DNA of 64,000 bases from positions 62,001 through 126,000 of the forward strand of contig DASZAY010000026.1 of the NCBI GenBank assembly GCA_035944555.1. Direction: 5' to 3'. The stretch comes from CADCWK01 sp035944555. Its GTDB lineage: Bacteria; Chloroflexota; Chloroflexia; Thermomicrobiales; UBA6265. The position numbers and the translations under genes are program-made. Numbering within the stretch: the stretch's first letter is position 1; the number at the start of each line of letters is the position of its first letter. Below are positions 44,379 to 52,220 of the stretch, piece by piece. The notes beneath the pieces are model-generated. The model was not told the origin of the DNA. It made no database searches and worked only from the letters and a program-made list of their open reading frames with translations.

Positions 44379-45898
44379 CACCGCCCGGCGCCAACCAGCC
44401 CTCCGGTCCGGGTCCAGCGCCGGACTCGCCGCCCAACGATGCCGCCCGCCGCGCCGCCCCGGTCCGCCGCATGTCGGCCCTCCGGAACGCCGGGGCGATG
44501 GTGCCCGGGTTGCCGGCGAGCTGGGCCGAACTCGCCCCCGGTGCGCTCAGCCGACGCCAGTTCAGCGTCCAGGGCGCGACGCTCCTGCTGATGGCGACCT
44601 TTCTCGCCTCGGCCATCCTCGGTGCCGTCCGGCAGGTGCTGCTCGGTGCCCACTTCGGCGCGACCGAAACGACGGGCGCCTTCGAGGCGACGAGCCGTCT
44701 GCCCGACATCCTGTTCACGCTGATCGCCGGCGGGGCCCTCTCGTCGGCGCTCCTCCCGGTCCTCTCCTCCGAGCGGCTCCGGGGCGGGAATGCGGCGGCG
44801 TGGCGCCTGATCAGCATGGTGCTGAATGCGCTGCTGCTCGGACTCGTCTCCCTGTCACTGCTCGGGATGCTGTTCGCCCCGCTGTTCGTCCGGTTCCTGC
44901 TGCTCCCGGGGTACTCGGCCGAGGCCCAGGACATCGGGGTGACGATGACGCGGGTCATGCTGCTCCAGCCCGCGGTGCTGGGCGCCGGGACGGTCATCAC
45001 GGCCTGGCTGAACAGCCAGCATCGCTTCTTCCTCCCGGCGATCGGGGTGGCCTGCCACAACGCCGGGATTCTGAGCGGGATCGGGCTGGCGATGCTCGTG
45101 CCGGAGATCGGGATCTGGGGGCCGGTCTGGGGCGTCGTCGGTGGCGCCATCCTCCAGGTGACGATCACGGCGCTCGGGCTGGTCGGTGAACGTCCCCGCG
45201 AGCAGTGGGTACCGCGAATCGATCCGCACGATCCGGGTCTGCGTGCTGTCGCCGTGCTCCTGATTCCCAACGGTCTCTCGACGGGCGTGAATTACGCCGG
45301 CTGGATGGTCGAGGCGGCCTTCGGCACGACCGTCGCCGACGAGCGGACCGTGCTCGCCCTGACCAACGGCTGGCTGATGGCGGGCCTGTCGGTCACCCTC
45401 CTTGGCGCCGCCATCGGGCAGGCGGCCTTCCCTCGCCTCGCCGCCTACTTCGCCGCCGGGAGCCACGATGCCTTTCGCCGCCTGGCGCTCGGGACTCTGG
45501 CGGTCGCCGTCGGCGGTTCTCTCCCGGCGGCGGCGTTGCTCCTTGGCGGCGGCGACCTCGTCGCAGAGCTGTTGTTCGGCCATGGGGAATACGACGACCA
45601 GGCCGTCCGCCTGACCGCCGATGTCATGGCGGTCTACGCGCTTGGCCTGCCCGCCTACATCGGGACCGAGATCGCCTCCCGGACGATCCTCGCGATGCGC
45701 GACGCCCGGACACCGTTGCTGACCAATACCCTCCAGCTGCTCGTCCGGACCGCGATCATCGCGACCCTCCTGCCTGTCTGGGGTGTGCTCGCCATCCCGC
45801 TGGCCTATGTCGTCTCGTCGGCCATCGAGGCGGCCATCCTCGTCACGCTGGCGTGGCGCCGGAGCGGACGGCGCGCCGGGTTCCCCGCACCGGCCTGA
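44375..45898 (+). CDS. murJ: Lipid II flippase MurJ
   Basis: A 507-residue, about 14-TM MOP-superfamily protein that exposes lipid II to the outer face for peptidoglycan synthesis. ATFLASAILGAVRQVLLGAHFGATETTGAFEATSRLPDILFTLIAGGALSSALLPVL is a typical MurJ N-domain (described here only in part: RQVLLGAHFG and GALSSALLPVL). The N-terminal 55 residues are a proline-rich extension. The start is the GTG overlapping the moaC stop, an unusual coupling with no functional reason. Confidence 0.92.
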   Translation: MTPPGANQPSGPGPAPDSPPNDAARRAAPVRRMSALRNAGAMVPGLPASWAELAPGALSRRQFSVQGATLLLMATFLASAILGAVRQVLLGAHFGATETTGAFEATSRLPDILFTLIAGGALSSALLPVLSSERLRGGNAAAWRLISMVLNALLLGLVSLSLLGMLFAPLFVRFLLLPGYSAEAQDIGVTMTRVMLLQPAVLGAGTVITAWLNSQHRFFLPAIGVACHNAGILSGIGLAMLVPEIGIWGPVWGVVGGAILQVTITALGLVGERPREQWVPRIDPHDPGLRAVAVLLIPNGLSTGVNYAGWMVEAAFGTTVADERTVLALTNGWLMAGLSVTLLGAAIGQAAFPRLAAYFAAGSHDAFRRLALGTLAVAVGGSLPAAALLLGGGDLVAELLFGHGEYDDQAVRLTADVMAVYALGLPAYIGTEIASRTILAMRDARTPLLTNTLQLLVRTAIIATLLPVWGVLAIPLAYVVSSAIEAAILVTLAWRRSGRRAGFPAPA

Positions 45899-46065
45899 CG
45901 CCCTTCCGGGCTTCGCGGGACTGATTCCCGATTGCCGGACACCGGACCCGCGCCCCGGCGTACAATGGCGACGACGACCCGACCAGCACACGTGCCACCG
46001 GAGACACCCGCTCGTCGAAGAGCGAGCGGTGCCACGGGACCGGGCAACAGGAGGAACGCGCAACG

Positions 46066-46962
46066 ATGGCGTCTATCGGTCTCGATCGGATTCGTGGAGC
46101 CGGTGCCGGAGCTCTGATCCCCGGTGCGGATCGCCTTTCGTGGTACTTCCTCCGCGTTTCGGGCATTCTCCTGATCGGCTTCGCGCTCGGTCACCTCTTC
46201 ATTACCCACTATCTGAACGTCCCATCGGAAACCACCTTCGCCTGGGTCGCGAACCGGTGGGAGAACCCGCTCTGGCGGGCATTCGACTGGGTGCTGCTGC
46301 TGTCGTCGCTCTGGCATGGCCTCGTCGGGATGCGCTACTCGATCACCGACTGGGTCCCGAAGGCCAACTGGCGGGTGGCGGCGTTCTCGCTCGTCTTCGT
46401 CGTCGGTATCCTCTGGACGGCCCTCGGCACCACGACGATCTTCGCCTTCGACGCCGCCACCGTGGCCGACAACAATGGCCCGCTGGGTGACGAGATCTGG
46501 GTGAGCGACCTGATCGGCTGGTCGCTGTTCGCCGTCGCGACGGCCATCTACCTTGGTACGGCTGCCCTCATCTGGTTCATCCTCAGCAACCTGCGGCGCG
46601 GCAATGTCCCCATCTACAACGGCGACGTCGGCCAGTACGCCTGGGCGCTGCACCGGGCGACCGGCATCGGCACGGTCTTCTTCCTGCTGGTCCACGTCCT
46701 GAGCATCATGCTGATCGGCTTCGGGCAAGAGGTCTACGACCACTCGGTCGCCTTCTACTCCATCCCGTACCTGATCCCGATGGAAGTCGCGCTGGTCGGT
46801 GCGGTGGTCTATCACTCGCTCAACGGGCTGCGGATCATGGCGATCGACTTCTGGGGACCGGGCGTCCGGCGCCAGCGCCAGATGTGGTACGCGGCGATGA
46901 TCGGTACCATCCTCCTGACGGCTCCGGCCGGGATCATCATCGTGGCGCACGAGCTCTTCTAG
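46066..46962 (+). CDS. Fused succinate dehydrogenase membrane anchor (SdhD-SdhC)
   Basis: A 298-residue integral protein. Residues 20-100 match SdhD: RLSWYFLRVSGILLIGFALGHL, then HGLVGMRYSITDW with His84. Residues 190-265 match SdhC: YAWALHRATGIGTVFFLLVH, then VYHSLNGLRIMAIDF. His43, His84, His210 and His250 are haem-ligand candidates. The two subunits are normally separate genes of about 120-140 residues; here one frame encodes both, joined by a hydrophobic segment. sdhA and sdhB are not adjacent. ATG 46066 has AGGAGG upstream. Confidence 0.85.
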   Translation: MASIGLDRIRGAGAGALIPGADRLSWYFLRVSGILLIGFALGHLFITHYLNVPSETTFAWVANRWENPLWRAFDWVLLLSSLWHGLVGMRYSITDWVPKANWRVAAFSLVFVVGILWTALGTTTIFAFDAATVADNNGPLGDEIWVSDLIGWSLFAVATAIYLGTAALIWFILSNLRRGNVPIYNGDVGQYAWALHRATGIGTVFFLLVHVLSIMLIGFGQEVYDHSVAFYSIPYLIPMEVALVGAVVYHSLNGLRIMAIDFWGPGVRRQRQMWYAAMIGTILLTAPAGIIIVAHELF

Positions 46963-46993
46963 CGATCAGCGACGGAACGCGGACCCACGAACG

Positions 46994-47029
46994 AGAAGGC
47001 GGGCACCCATCGATGGGTGCCCGCCTTCT
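46994..47029. terminator. Strong bidirectional terminator after the SdhD-SdhC gene
   Basis: A 17-base palindromic stem (46994-47010 with 47013-47029), then TTCGTT. It sits between the plus-strand fused sdh gene and the minus-strand yvcK gene. Confidence 0.85.
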
Positions 47030-47152
47030 TCGTTCAGACATCGGGTGAGCCGTTACCCAGGAAGGCCGTCCGCCGTGACAGGGATCCGGTTGCACCCCGA
47101 ATGCTGCCCCATCGTGACACGGCCTGGATGGAGGCCAGGCACCTTGGAATCG

Positions 47153-48616
47153 CTAGGTTCGCGAGGCGACGTCATCGCTCGGATGGAAGCGGCGGATCGG
47201 GGTGGCGGCAGCGAGATCCGGGCCGGCCCCGGACCGGTTCGTCCCGGCCCGGTCGGCGGCGGCACGCCAGGCGGCGTCCGCTTCCATCGCCATCGACTGC
47301 GGGCGGCGGGCGGGGCGGGACGAGGCCAGCTCCATCAGCACCGCCGCCAGCTTCTGCGGGTCGTGACGGAGGGGATTGGTCTCGCTGGCCACGTCCCGGG
47401 CGATCACCTGGACGCCGAGGTTTTCGCTGGCCAGCGACCCGGGCAGGACTGGCCGGATCAGGTCCTCGCCGGCCGCCGCTTCGATCGAGGCCGGGTTGGC
47501 GTTGACCAGCACCGCGTCCAGGCGTCCCGGCCCGAGCAGCTCGGTGATCACCCGGACGTGATCCGCGGCGTCGAAATCGTCCGTCTCGCCTGGCTGCGTC
47601 GCCACGTTGCAGCAGTAGACAACCGTCGCCTCCGACCAGCGGATCGCCTCCGGGATCCCGGCGACGAGCAGGTTCGGGACGACGCTGGTGAACAGGCTGC
47701 CCGGTCCGAGCACGATCAGATCGGCATTCAGGATCGCGCCAAGTGCCGGGGCATGGGCCTCCGGGTATCGGGGGGTGAGGAACATCCCCTTGATCCGCTT
47801 GCCCCGCGGGCCGTGCTCCCCGACCGAGGACTCGCCGTGCAGGATCGTACCGTCGGTCATCTCGGCCGAGAGTCGGACGTTCTCCAGCGTTGCGGGCAGC
47901 ACCCGGCCGCGGATGTTCAAGACCTGCGACGCCTCTTCGACAGCCCGCTCGAACGAGCCGGTCGTGCGCGTCAGGGCGGTGATGAACAGGTTGCCGAAGC
48001 TGTGGCCAGAAAGGGTCGACCCATCGCCCTGGAAACGATGTTGGAACAGCTTGGTGACCAGGGCCTCGTCGTCAGCGAGGGCTGCGATGCAGTTGCGGAT
48101 GTCGCCGGGCGCGGGGATATCGAACTCGGCCCGGAGCCGGCCGGTCGATCCGCCGTCATCGGCCACGGTGACGATCGCGGTGATCCCGGCGTCGTGGATC
48201 TTGAGACCACGGAGCAGCGACGACAGTCCCGTCCCGCCCCCGATCGCCACCACGCCGAAGGATGGCCGGGTGGGACCGAAGCGGTGCTCGGCGACGATCT
48301 GGGCCAGCGCCCGGCCGCTCGCCTCCCGCGCCAGCAGCGGCGTGAACAGCGCCTGGTTGAGCCGGATGGCCGCGAAGATGGTGATCGTCAGACCGACCAG
48401 CAGCAGGACGACCTCCCGCCACGGGTGAGGAATGAACTGGAGGGTCAGCGGGCGCAGGATCGGGTAGTCGGCCTGGAGCTCAAAGTAGTAGGAGCGATAG
48501 GCCCAGACCAGCCCGACCGCGACGGACAGGACCATGCCGGTCAGCCCGAGCAGTGCCAGGGTGCCCCAGCGCTTGACGCGCATGCCCGGCTGGAGCCAGG
48601 TTCGCCAGGCACTCAT
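47153..48616 (-). CDS. yvcK: YvcK/gluconeogenesis-factor family protein with N-terminal membrane segments
   Basis: A 487-residue protein from ATG 48616 (GGAGG upstream). Residues 19-40 and 69-86 are hydrophobic and should anchor it in the membrane. The CofD/YvcK domain follows from about residue 120: VVAIGGGTGLSSLLRGLK, TVADDGGSTGRLR, PGDIRNCIAALAD and LGPGSLFTSVVPNLLV. YvcK proteins bind UDP-sugars and support cell-wall metabolism and growth on gluconeogenic carbon. The membrane anchor is not in the classic 310-residue protein. Confidence 0.9.
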   Translation of the reverse strand: MSAWRTWLQPGMRVKRWGTLALLGLTGMVLSVAVGLVWAYRSYYFELQADYPILRPLTLQFIPHPWREVVLLLVGLTITIFAAIRLNQALFTPLLAREASGRALAQIVAEHRFGPTRPSFGVVAIGGGTGLSSLLRGLKIHDAGITAIVTVADDGGSTGRLRAEFDIPAPGDIRNCIAALADDEALVTKLFQHRFQGDGSTLSGHSFGNLFITALTRTTGSFERAVEEASQVLNIRGRVLPATLENVRLSAEMTDGTILHGESSVGEHGPRGKRIKGMFLTPRYPEAHAPALGAILNADLIVLGPGSLFTSVVPNLLVAGIPEAIRWSEATVVYCCNVATQPGETDDFDAADHVRVITELLGPGRLDAVLVNANPASIEAAAGEDLIRPVLPGSLASENLGVQVIARDVASETNPLRHDPQKLAAVLMELASSRPARRPQSMAMEADAAWRAAADRAGTNRSGAGPDLAAATPIRRFHPSDDVASRT

Positions 48617-48794
48617 GCCGGCCTCCGGAATCATGATCGACAGGGAGCCAACGCTCCCGGTGAGACAGGGACGGAGCGCCGCCAGCCCCGCTGGCAGCAC
48701 CATGGATCGAAGTGTACAACCGGCATCCGTCCGGCTCGCATCAGCGTTGATGACGCGCCAGCGTTGCCTTGGGTGAAAGCGACCCGAGACTGCG

Positions 48795-49517
48795 CTACCG
48801 CCCCCCGAAGGACGCCCGGACAGCCTGGTCGATCAGACCCGGCGTCTCCGCCGCGTCGTTGTCTCCGGATTCGTCCCAGGCGTCGACGGCATGGCGGAGA
48901 CGCAGCGTCGCCTGCCCGATCGCCTGCCGGGTCGGCACGTCCCCGACCCGGCCCCCGGCTTCGATCCGCTCGTCCCAGGGGCCAGCCAGCGTGTCGCCGG
49001 TGACGTCGATAAGGTCGCCTCCGCCGGCCTCCACCGCTGCCCGGATGGTCGCCACCGTGGTAGCGAGCGCGTCAGTGTCGCCAGCAACCCCAAGGACGAC
49101 GACCGGCAACGCCTCGAGGATGCTCTCGTCCTCCGGCAGCGCCGCCCAGGCCAGCGCCCGCTTGACCACCGCGGTCCCGGCCGGGTCGTCATCGACCAGC
49201 ACGAGGATCCCCTCGGCCGTCATCAGGGCGTCGTGGAAGACCTGGACCGCCTCACCGAACATGGCCTGCGCCGAGGGTTCCGGCAGATCGACAGCTGGTA
49301 GAAACCCGAACACCGCGTCATCCGGCCCGACCTCGGCGATCGTCCGGAGCAACGGTAGCAGCCAGTCCGGGTTGGTCCCCGCTCTGTCGCCCAGCCCCGC
49401 CCCTGGCGCCAGGACGGCGAACGGCAGCGGCGCTTCCTCGGACTCCCCTACCAGGAGCTCTCCGGTCGCCTGGAGCAGGTTGGTCGTCGAGCGGCGGGCG
49501 GGCATGAAGTAGTGCAC
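48795..49517 (-). CDS. Flavodoxin-like (NADPH-dependent FMN reductase-like) protein, divergent
   Basis: A 240-residue protein from GTG 49517 (AGGAG 8 bases upstream). The segment AEGILVLVDDDPAGTAVVKRALAWAALP resembles the FMN_red segment in which a PEYNG motif and a conserved KNALDW helix occur. VVVLGVAGDTDALATTVATIRAAVEAGGGDL resembles the following strand-helix. The PEYNG flavin motif itself reads VDDDPAG, so FMN binding is doubtful. It follows the histidine kinase gene by 34 bases on the same strand. Confidence 0.5.
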   Translation of the reverse strand: MHYFMPARRSTTNLLQATGELLVGESEEAPLPFAVLAPGAGLGDRAGTNPDWLLPLLRTIAEVGPDDAVFGFLPAVDLPEPSAQAMFGEAVQVFHDALMTAEGILVLVDDDPAGTAVVKRALAWAALPEDESILEALPVVVLGVAGDTDALATTVATIRAAVEAGGGDLIDVTGDTLAGPWDERIEAGGRVGDVPTRQAIGQATLRLRHAVDAWDESGDNDAAETPGLIDQAVRASFGGR

Positions 49518-49551
49518 GTGGTGGTCTCCTGGGAGGTGGTGACGCGGTCGG

Positions 49552-51357
49552 CTAACGAGAGGTGGCCATGATGGGGATCGGGACCGCAGGCAGGTGAGCG
49601 GCCCGCGGGAGGGTGATCGTGAAGACGGTGCCCTCCCCCAGGATGCTCTCGACGGTGATCCGTCCGCCCATGCCCTCGATGGACTGGCGGGCGATCGCCA
49701 GTCCCAGTCCCGCACCGCCCCCCTTCCGGCTATGGCGCTGGTCGCTGCGGAAGAACCGGTCGAACACGCGCTCGAGGTCTTCCGGCGCGATGCCGACGCC
49801 CGTATCCTGGACGCGAATCACGACCGACTCACCCTCCGGTGCGACGACGACACGAATCAGGCCGCCTTCCGGTGTGTAGCGAACGGCGTTCCGGAGCAGG
49901 TTCTGGATGACCTGCACCAGCCGGGCCCGGTCACCCACCACGATCAGCCGTTGCGTGTCGCCCTGGATCACGCTGGTCATGGTGATCCCGGCGTCGCGGC
50001 GCACGGGGCCCGCGAGCGACTCGGTCGCCTCGCGCGCGGCCGCCCCGGCATCGAATGGCACCATCTCCATCTGGAGGCCCTGCGCATCGATCCGCGCCAG
50101 CTGGAACAGATCGTTGACGAGGTCTTCCAGCCGGTCACTCTCTCGCAGGGCGATGGCGGCGTAGTCGTCCAGCCGGTCCGGCTCGTCCGCCAGGGCTTCG
50201 ATGTGTCCCCGGATCAGCGCGACCGGCGTACGGAGTTCATGCGACACATTGGCGACGAGGTCGCGGTTGGTCGCCAGCAGCCGCTCGGCCCGGGCGCGGG
50301 CGTCCGCCTCCTGCTCGAGGCTGAGCTGCAGCCGGTCGCCCATCCGGTTGAACGCCCGCGCCAGCCGCGCCACCTCGTCGTCCGTTGGTACCCAGACGCG
50401 GACGCTGAGGTCGCCGGCCGCCAGGCGCTCAGCGGCCCGGGCGAGGTCGTTGACCGGCCGGACGATCGAGCGGGCCCGGTTGATCCCGACGACCAGCGCC
50501 ATCAGGATCGCCGGGATGCCGATCAGGACCGCCATGAACACGCTGACCGCCAGGGCATAGCGGGCCGCCAGCGACATCACGCCGGAGAAGGTCCCGGGGA
50601 AGGTCCGGCGCTCCTTGACGACGACGACCGCCCCGATCACCGTCGCCGCGCCGTCGACCGACTGGCGGACGGGATAGGCACCGGCGATCACCGATTCGTC
50701 ATCGGCCGCGGTGGAAAGCGACCGCTCCCCCTCATGCCCGGCCAGCGCCCAGTCGACGACACCCCGGGTCGACAACCCCAGGACATCGACCGACTGGCCG
50801 ATCAGTGCCGTATCACTCGACGAGAGGATCCGGCCAGACGGGTCGATGACGGAGATGGAGTCGACATTGGCGAACCACCGGCCGATCGACGCCGTCAGGT
50901 CGATGTCGGTACCATCGGGGTTAGGCGAAATCGTCCCGTCGGCGAAGGCGACCAGCAACGTATCGACATCCTGGCTGCCATACCGATCCGGCCAGCCCAT
51001 ACCCTCCAGCGTTTCTGCGACCCCGTGGGCTTCCAGCGCCGGTTCGGCGACGAACGGATTCAGACGCCAGTTCAGGAGCAGGACACCTACCGAAAGAAGC
51101 AGCGCCACGCCGAACAGGCTGAGCAGCACGGTCGCGAGGTGGGATCCGACCAGCCGCCACCGCAGACTGCGATCCGAGCGGCGCTGGAAGGCGAGGAAGA
51201 TCGGGACGATCAGCAGGAACCGGAGCGGTCGTAGCCCCCGTCGCCACCACGAGTTCCGGTGAGGTCGCGGCCCGCCGAGGATAGGGTGACCCGAGGCCAG
51301 GCCGCCGCCAGGCGTCCGATCCGGTTCTCCCGCTGGTCGCGTTCCGGTCGTGTTCAC
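49552..51357 (-). CDS. Membrane sensor histidine kinase
   Basis: A 601-residue protein from GTG 51357, overlapping the response-regulator stop by 4 bases. An N-terminal hydrophilic 60 residues precede TM1. TM2 is near residues 268-292 (AVSVFMAVLIGIPAILMALVV), and the region between them is an extracytoplasmic sensor. A HAMP domain (ARSIVRPVNDLARAAERLAAGDLSVRV) and HisKA follow, with phospho-acceptor His373 in ANVSHELRTPVALIRGH. The ATPase part has NLLRNAVRYTPEGG, DTGVGIAPEDLERVFDRFFRS and GGAGLGLAIARQSIEGMGG. Signal unknown. Confidence 0.95.
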   Translation of the reverse strand: MNTTGTRPAGEPDRTPGGGLASGHPILGGPRPHRNSWWRRGLRPLRFLLIVPIFLAFQRRSDRSLRWRLVGSHLATVLLSLFGVALLLSVGVLLLNWRLNPFVAEPALEAHGVAETLEGMGWPDRYGSQDVDTLLVAFADGTISPNPDGTDIDLTASIGRWFANVDSISVIDPSGRILSSSDTALIGQSVDVLGLSTRGVVDWALAGHEGERSLSTAADDESVIAGAYPVRQSVDGAATVIGAVVVVKERRTFPGTFSGVMSLAARYALAVSVFMAVLIGIPAILMALVVGINRARSIVRPVNDLARAAERLAAGDLSVRVWVPTDDEVARLARAFNRMGDRLQLSLEQEADARARAERLLATNRDLVANVSHELRTPVALIRGHIEALADEPDRLDDYAAIALRESDRLEDLVNDLFQLARIDAQGLQMEMVPFDAGAAAREATESLAGPVRRDAGITMTSVIQGDTQRLIVVGDRARLVQVIQNLLRNAVRYTPEGGLIRVVVAPEGESVVIRVQDTGVGIAPEDLERVFDRFFRSDQRHSRKGGGAGLGLAIARQSIEGMGGRITVESILGEGTVFTITLPRAAHLPAVPIPIMATSR

Positions 51358-52067
51358 TCGCGCGGGGGCTGGAACTTGTAGCCGATCCCCCAAACGGTCC
51401 GGATCAGCTCGGCTTCGTCACCGAGCTTCTTCCGCAGGCGCTGGACATGGGTATCGACGGTCCGATCCGTCACGAACGTATCGTCGCCCCAGATCCGCTC
51501 CAGCAAGTACTCCCGGCTGAACGCGCGACCCGGATTGCGGGCGAACAGGACGATCAGTTCGAACTCCTTTGGAGTCAGGTCCAACTCGACGGACCGGAGC
51601 GTCACGGTCCGCATCGCCTCACTGATCGAGAGCAACCCGTCATTGATGGTAATGGTCTCGGCGGGCGTCTCCGTCCCGCCGTCCCCGGCCACCGCCTCGC
51701 CGCCGAGCGCCACCCGGCGGAGCAGCGCCCGGACCCGGGCCGTCAGCTCACGCATCCGGAACGGCTTGGTCAGATAGTCGTCGGCGCCGACCTCGAGGCC
51801 GAGGACGATGTCCGTTTCCTCGCCGCGGGCCGTCAGCATGAGGATCGGGACGACGGACTGCTCGCGGATCCGGCGGGCAACCGTCAGGCCGTCCAGCCGG
51901 GGCAGCATCCAGTCGAGGATGACGAGGTCAAACGTCCCGCCGAGCGCCGTCGTCAGACCCGATTGGCCGTCGCCCGCCTGCCGAACTTCATGACCCTCCT
52001 GGCGGAGCTGCCGGGCGATCAGGTCATTGAGGTCGCGCTCGTCTTCCACGATCAGAATACTGGCCAT
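51354..52067 (-). CDS. OmpR/PhoB-family response regulator
   Basis: A 237-residue protein from ATG 52067. The receiver domain has ILIVEDE near the N-terminus, the phospho-acceptor Asp52 in LVILDWMLP, and LTARGEE and KPF further on. The C-terminal winged helix has LTPKEFELIVLFARNPGRAFSREYLLERIWG and RTVDTHVQRLRKKLG. It is partner of the histidine kinase downstream. A 35-residue acidic linker joins the domains. Confidence 0.95.
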   Translation of the reverse strand: MASILIVEDERDLNDLIARQLRQEGHEVRQAGDGQSGLTTALGGTFDLVILDWMLPRLDGLTVARRIREQSVVPILMLTARGEETDIVLGLEVGADDYLTKPFRMRELTARVRALLRRVALGGEAVAGDGGTETPAETITINDGLLSISEAMRTVTLRSVELDLTPKEFELIVLFARNPGRAFSREYLLERIWGDDTFVTDRTVDTHVQRLRKKLGDEAELIRTVWGIGYKFQPPRE

Positions 52068-52132
52068 GCCCGTCCGTTCCCTATCCCGCCCTGCCCTGGC
52101 GCCGATCACTACCCGGATACGGACAGCCTAAC

Positions 52133-52170
52133 GCAGAACGCCCTGATCCCGGCGGATCAGGGCGTTCTGC
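52133..52170 (-). terminator. Terminator of the CPBP protease gene
   Basis: GCAGAACGCCCTGATCC (52133-52149) pairs perfectly with 52154-52170 around CGGC. It is 51 bases past the minus-strand stop at 52221, just upstream of the response regulator. Confidence 0.8.
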
Positions 52171-52220
52171 GGTGGCTCTCCATGTTCCCTGAGCGACCTA
52201 TGCGGACCGCCACCGACGAC

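Noticed and set aside
45961..45966. TACAAT as promoter of the SdhD-SdhC gene
   Set aside because: No acceptable -35 at 16-18 bases; the nearest TTGCCG has a 23-base spacer. The same problem applies to TACAAT at 25936 before the LysN-like gene.
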